From Apophysomyces variabilis (Eukaryota > Mucoromycota > Mucoromycetes > Mucorales > Mucoraceae), in contig MZZL01000408.1 in the NCBI GenBank assembly GCA_002749535.1, forward strand, positions 1,876,631 to 1,940,630: 64,000 nt of DNA, in the 5' to 3' direction. The notes below the pieces were generated by a model. That model searched no databases, was not told the origin of the DNA, and saw only the letters and a list, made by a program, of their open reading frames with translations. A program made the translations under genes and the position numbers. Below are positions 59,358 through 64,000 of the stretch, one piece after another. How positions within the stretch are numbered: position 1 is the stretch's first letter; the number at the start of each line of letters is the position of its first letter.

Positions 59358-61277
59358 AACTGTTTCTCCCGAGGAAAAAAAAAAAAGAAGAAGCAGATGC
59401 CAAAGTATAGTTGACAAAGAAAAAGGAAGACTACAAAGGTACTGTGTACTTAAACCCGGTTTACACGCTTCGAAGTTCTGCTGAAGTATTAGCGAACAGA
59501 AAAAAGGCTAAAAATTTAATATCCGCTTGTAGTCTTCCATATTGCTGAACGGGAGCAGACTGTATCGAAACACATCTTGTGTCCATGAAGGGTCATATAT
59601 ACATTATCAGCCTAAGCATACTTCACGTGGAACAGGCTGTCCAGCTAACGTAAATTTATTCCATGCATCAGTGAAGATTCTCATTTTAGAGAGACGCAAA
59701 CTCTGTGGCACACGTCAAGCATATGACAAAAAAAATTGAAAGCATCCCAACTTGTTGTACAATATTGCATCTGCGAATTTAGGTGGCACGATGATATTCT
59801 TTGTCTTTGCACTACGTACCGACTTCTGCGTATAAGGGTTCCAAGGAAGTTTTCTATGTGCAGGGTCCTCTCCGAGATTAAGCTCGTAAATTCTGGTCTC
59901 CTGTTTCTCTACTGAAGGCCCTTATTTTAAACCCTGACCCTTAATTTAGAGGTAGCAGGTGATTCAATTTCCGAGTTCGTTCAAAGTATTTATTTCTAGA
60001 GGTAACTTACGCCACTTAAAAAATACTTTTTCACCAGCGAATCTATCATACAAACCAGAACAAATTGTAAAACCTATAGAAGACAACTCTAACACTACAG
60101 ACCTTCCGCATTGCATGTGTTACAATACTGTTTAGTTTTCCTTTGCTATAGCAATCTTTTGTCCACCATAGAAAACATCATATCATTACGATGCCTGATA
60201 TTGTTCATAGTGCATGAAACCTCATTCTTGCCTCATCAGCCGATTGTTTCCGGTGAACCCAGTGAATGATGCCCTAAAATCAGGGACGTGCATTTTACTA
60301 ACTGCCTGTCATTCGGATTACTTTTCCCCAAGTCGAAGATGCTAACCAGAATGATAGTGTTCATTCTCATATAGAACCTGGGTATATTTCTTCCTCATTT
60401 GATATACTCTCTTCTATTTTGTATGTACGTTAAATGCATCCGGAAGATTCCCCTTCTTCCATTTTAATATGCATGAATATGACATCAGTGACCATAGACA
60501 TATCTTGATGAGTGTACAAGATATCTATGGCATAAGAGATTCATTGATTGCTTCCACTCTTTCCTACTCCAATATCTCATATGCAAACGGATAAGTATTA
60601 AAATCCTCTCGATGCAATTATCACCGACTCATTTGGAATGGGAAATGATGCCAAGGTGGGAGGTCATATCATTTTTGACCTCCCAGCCTTTCTCTGCCAG
60701 GTCTTAAACTGAGCCCATCATTATTCCCCGATTAAAGTGCCAGCAATATGTTAGGCGGGTTTATGATGTCTGAGTGACAAATATAATGTAGCTGAAGCAA
60801 GCAGTTTATTGATGGACTTTTTTTTTTGGCCGGCATTGATTTAATCCGCAGGCATTGCCGCTCATTTGTTATATACAACCCCGTGCTGCCCCGGATAGGA
60901 CACGCACGCGGGTACCAGCCCATATGCGCTGGAATTGCAAGTTCGCTTGTAAATACTCTTGAAGCACAACTTATTTACGCATGACACATAGTGTCGTATT
61001 CTTTCTCCCAAACTTGGTCCTTACCCGGAACGCAAAAGTTTTCTTTTTGTTTTTGTAAATCAATCAATAAATACAAAGGACTTCTGGATTAGCATAAGAT
61101 CGTATGGACAGGCTACTCAGTGCAGTAATTATCCGATTCCAACTGATTTCCAGGATTCAATTGCCTAGTGATAATCCCAAACTTCGGGTTTTTTAATCTC
61201 AGTCCAGCCTACATGGCCTCTATTTTGTCACGGCCTCAGGGGAGCCGGGGACTCAAACCTGGAAAGATCTGGAAAAC
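59358..61277. other. Gene-poor intergenic region
   Basis: About 1.9 kb. Open frames at 59542-59739 and 60732-60923 are short and featureless. A GC-richer patch at 61200-61270 precedes the next gene. No RNA gene could be supported. Confidence 0.45.
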
Positions 61278-61679
61278 ATGAATTACCTCAAAGTACGATC
61301 ACTCTTCGTCAGAGCACAATTCGTTCCTAAACAATATCGCGCCATGGCTTCATCAGCTTCTAGCACTGCTCCCCCAGAAAAACCTTTGCTTGCTTTACCT
61401 TCTACCGCTGAAGAAACCGTACAAACGGTAGGCGTGAACGATAACTATAAACTCAAAGAACTTGGCCCTGTTGGTACGTACGCCGCATAGAATTAAGTGC
61501 CCATTCAGTTCTAACCAAGCAATACAGTGGTGAATGAAGACGGTTCATTAAGTCGAATTAACAACTGGCATGAGATGTCAGATATTGAAAAGTCGAATGT
61601 AAACCGTATCCTGCTCAAGAGGAACCGTGAGCGATTACAGAGACTCAAGGAACAGCAGAAAGATGAACCTTCTTCATAA
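61278..61679 (+). CDS. Small protein with mitochondrial-like N-terminus, unknown function
   Basis: Two exons, 61278-61473 and 61528-61679, joined in phase 1, give about 115 residues. The N-terminus MNYLKVRSLFVRAQFVPKQY is basic and without acidic residues, like a mitochondrial targeting peptide. The second exon has VVNEDGSLSRINNWHEMSD followed by a charged helix (RILLKRNRERLQRLKEQ). The compact block (V)NEDGxLSRIxNW looks conserved and resembles short fungal proteins of unknown role. No name can be given with confidence. Confidence 0.75.
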
Positions 61680-62032
61680 CGATTTCTTCCCAAGAATAAA
61701 AGCATCATGTAAGCATTCTACTTTCTGTTGCATTATGTTTTCTTTTGTTGCAATAAGTTTAGCATCTATACCCGATGCTTGACGCAAAAATGTGTATAAA
61801 GTAAGCGAGGCCACGTTATTACGAAACGAAGAACTTTAATGCCAATTATTGTGTGGAATTTTTTACGACATGAGTTTATGAAACTTATTTCGTTGCCTTT
61901 TCGTCAATGCATGAGTAGACGTAAGTGAATGTGGGAATATCTAGGACGAAATGCGGATGCTTGCAAGACGCATGGACTCTAAGTACATGATAGATTTTGT
62001 TTGCTCAGTTTCAATCATTCGAAACCTTTTCT
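61680..62032. other. Convergent intergenic region
   Basis: 3' ends of the small mitochondrial-like protein gene (+) and the LRR gene (-). Nothing else is recognised. Confidence 0.5.
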
Positions 62033-63929
62033 TCACAGTCCAGCATCTTTAGCTTGCTTAAATGCTACACTCTCCTCCATCTCTTTCATATGTCGGAGCT
62101 TTTCTAATTTGTTTTGCTCCTTTAATGGTCCCGGCTGGTTTTGAAGAGGCTCAAACTCGTCTTCGTCGTCATCTCCAATTTCAAAGGAGGGCTTCAGTGG
62201 AAGCTCCGGTCCTTCCGATTCAGGATGATCCAAGAATAGTTTTGCCTCACCGGAATATTTCGTTACTGATGCTTCAACTGCAGGTGGAAACAGCTGTTCA
62301 TAGTTCTGAAGCGCCGAAGTGAGACGATCGTTTAGAGCCAAAACGTTGGCTAATCATACAAAAACATGCCATATAAGAAACAAAGTGATTCTTCTGTCAG
62401 CGATTTACCTAATTTGTCTGTAGATGTCAGCCCAGGTATCAGCAAGCTAATGGCTGTATGAGACTCCTGGCATTGTTGGTAAAGTTGCTGCAACTATGTT
62501 AACTACAGCGTTTTGTGATATGACCTAGCTAACCATAATCGCGTCCCCGGGTGGAAGAAGTTCAACAGTGTCTTCTTGTAATTTGGATTCAGCTGATAGC
62601 ATTTCTTCCAATAACTCCACTTGAATGGTTGCTTCATCTATCAGTGAATCTGCCCCAGAGGCTGGTCTCGGCTCTGATTCTGGTAGTTTTGAACTCTCTA
62701 TTGATGCACTTGAGGATCTTATTGACCCAACTTTGGAGCGTGTAACGGCTGCAAGGCGTTCCTGCAATGTGAGATGAGCCGTAGCTTGTGCTGTTGTAAC
62801 CATCGCATTAGAATCTGTAGCAGACCGGGGTCCAGTGGATCCAGCCTCTTGCTCGGTTTTAGACGCAGCTAACATGGCATTACGAGTACAGGAAGCAGCA
62901 ATATCACTCTGTATGCTTGCCATGTCCTGATCAGTAGGCTGAATAGGAATGGTTAAAAAGATCCTACAAGGTAAGTCAACAGTCTTACAGGGATATTCAC
63001 GTCAAGAAACGTTAATGTGTAGTTGATCTTTATAGATGCAGAAAGTGCCAGTAGGCCAGCAAGATCAAGGCTGGGATTTTTAGATAGATCGAGTCTCACC
63101 ATGGATTTGTTCTCAGGAAGGCACTCTGCTAATCCGATGGCAGCTATGTCAAAGGTTCCATTAAGTAATTGAATATTTCAGTTGAACCATACCTTCTGAC
63201 GCCAGCCCTGTGGCAGCCAAACGGAGTTCCTTCAGGGATCGATTGATGTATAATGCCTGTCTCACAGTCATCATCTGTAATACATCCGAATGTATTAATG
63301 CCCGAATAAACTATGCAATATGGTACTCACGCCTTCTGTGCTAGGATAATTCAGGGTATTTTGGCTAATATCTAGAGTCTCCAAGTTCTGGTTGTATTTC
63401 TTTGAAGAGACACTTAGTTCTGGAATAAAACGCTAGTGATACTTACTAAGGCTTCGCCAACGAAAACACATCCTTTGGAATCGATCTTGCAATCTTGCAT
63501 GGAAAGATATCGCAGACTGGTATTTCGACGCAACGCCTGGGCAATGTATTGGACGCCTTGGCGAATATCGTTGCTGTCAAGATTCAAACGTTCTAACCCA
63601 CTCCTATACTCTCTTGCACCATTTTCCCCGTCATCATAATCACGTAACATCACCCCCAGCCATATCGCTCCCTGTGGGTTTATACGGTTGCTGCACAGAG
63701 ATAGACAGCGCAAACAGGTGGACTTACGAACAGCCGAAGCCAACGTTTCTAGCTGTTGCGGTCGGAGGGAACAACCGTCTAGAGTCAATGAGCCCAATGA
63801 CGGCGCTGCCGGTAAGGCCGAAGGTACGATAGCGTTGGCAATATGTTGGATTGCTTTTCTGTCGGGTAGTGTGAGCGAGATGTCTATGCTTCGAAGAGCA
63901 GACGACTTCAATGATCCACTTGTGAATTA
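62033..63929 (-). CDS. Leucine-rich-repeat protein, PPP1R37-like (5' end beyond window)
   Basis: Partial at its 5' end: the first visible exon starts near 63929 at a likely acceptor (CACAAG), and upstream exons lie near or past the right edge. The exon at 63911-63450 encodes RI/PPP1R37-type LRRs: LGSLTLDGCSLRPQQLETL, LRCLSLCSNRINPQGAIWLG, LERLNLDSNDIRQGVQYIA, LRYLSMQDCKIDSKGCVF. More repeats follow through 63.0 kb (SKNPSLDLAGLLAL). The exon near 62923-62525 is Ala/Ser-rich with a coiled coil (EVELLEEMLSAESKL-like). The last exon (62341-62033) has LFPPAVEASVTKYSGEAKLF, an acidic stretch and a charged helix to the stop. LRR type and length suggest a relative of PP1 regulatory subunit 37. A PP1-binding RVxF motif is not obvious, so the specific role is open. 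Confidence 0.75.
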
Positions 63930-64000
63930 GCAACCGACACATTAACTCTATATCGATAATTACATACCCCCTTTACATATATCGCAATGTACTTAAAACC

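Noticed and set aside
61200..61262. T-loop-like sequence on the minus strand suggesting a tRNA
   Set aside because: The arms beside the loop do not pair and no acceptor or anticodon stem can be formed.
1..64000. CRISPR arrays, bacterial operons, rRNA genes
   Set aside because: No regularly spaced repeats, ribosome-binding sites or rRNA sequence were seen; the window is eukaryotic.

Overview
This is a eukaryotic, fungal window. Genes are dense on both strands and are split by short GT-AG introns of about 45-110 bp, with a few longer. Base composition is AT-rich between genes. The gene set includes a Cla4-type PAK kinase, a G-protein beta subunit, a Frizzled-like GPCR, an Rrm4-like RNA-binding protein with an MLLE domain, enhancer of rudimentary, trimethyllysine dioxygenase and a Fanzor. 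This fits an early-diverging lineage, most likely Mucoromycota (Mucorales or close relatives). The species cannot be told from the sequence.

Layout. 0-2.6 kb: a tRNA-Ser(CGA) and no other clear gene. 2.6-5.3 kb: PAK kinase (+). 5.7-8.6 kb: TBC domain RabGAP (-), with an altered Gln finger. 10.1-10.3 kb: a tiny COX7A-like subunit. 11.17-18.24 kb: the main accessory region, with an intact Tc1/mariner-type DD34E transposase, about 2.3 kb without clear genes, then an intact seven-exon Fanzor (eukaryotic TnpB/Cas12-like RuvC nuclease). The outermost ends carry matching inverted repeats next to TA, so the whole 7.07 kb may be one mariner element carrying a Fanzor as cargo. It ends 136 bp before the start codon of enhancer of rudimentary (18.4-19.1 kb). 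20.3-22.8 kb: Rrm4-like protein. 23.0-25.1 kb: class 3 lipase (-). 25-28.7 kb: gene-poor, with a dispersed repeat. 28.7-31.5 kb: trimethyllysine dioxygenase and 6-phosphogluconolactonase (-). 32.4-33.1 kb: small secreted protein.

33.1-37.5 kb is a transposon graveyard: a mariner transposase pseudogene, a broken DDE endonuclease, an inverted copy of the 26.7 kb repeat, and a C-terminal scrap of a second Fanzor. 37.6-42.6 kb: G-beta, then Utp21/WDR36. 42.8-45.5 kb: a small conserved-looking protein and a tail-anchored acyl-CoA-binding protein. 46.6-48.0 kb: TRAPPC13. 48.3-49.9 kb: divergent ribosomal protein genes eL21 and uS4. 51.9-55.7 kb: a type I membrane protein and the Frizzled-like GPCR. 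56.1-59.4 kb: protein O-mannosyltransferase. 61.3 kb: a small possibly mitochondrial protein. 62.0 kb to the right edge: an LRR protein cut by the window end.

The genes do not form a pathway cluster. They are ordinary housekeeping and signalling genes interrupted by mobile DNA. All gene models were spliced by eye from GT-AG signals, reading frame and remembered family patterns. No alignment or database search was run.
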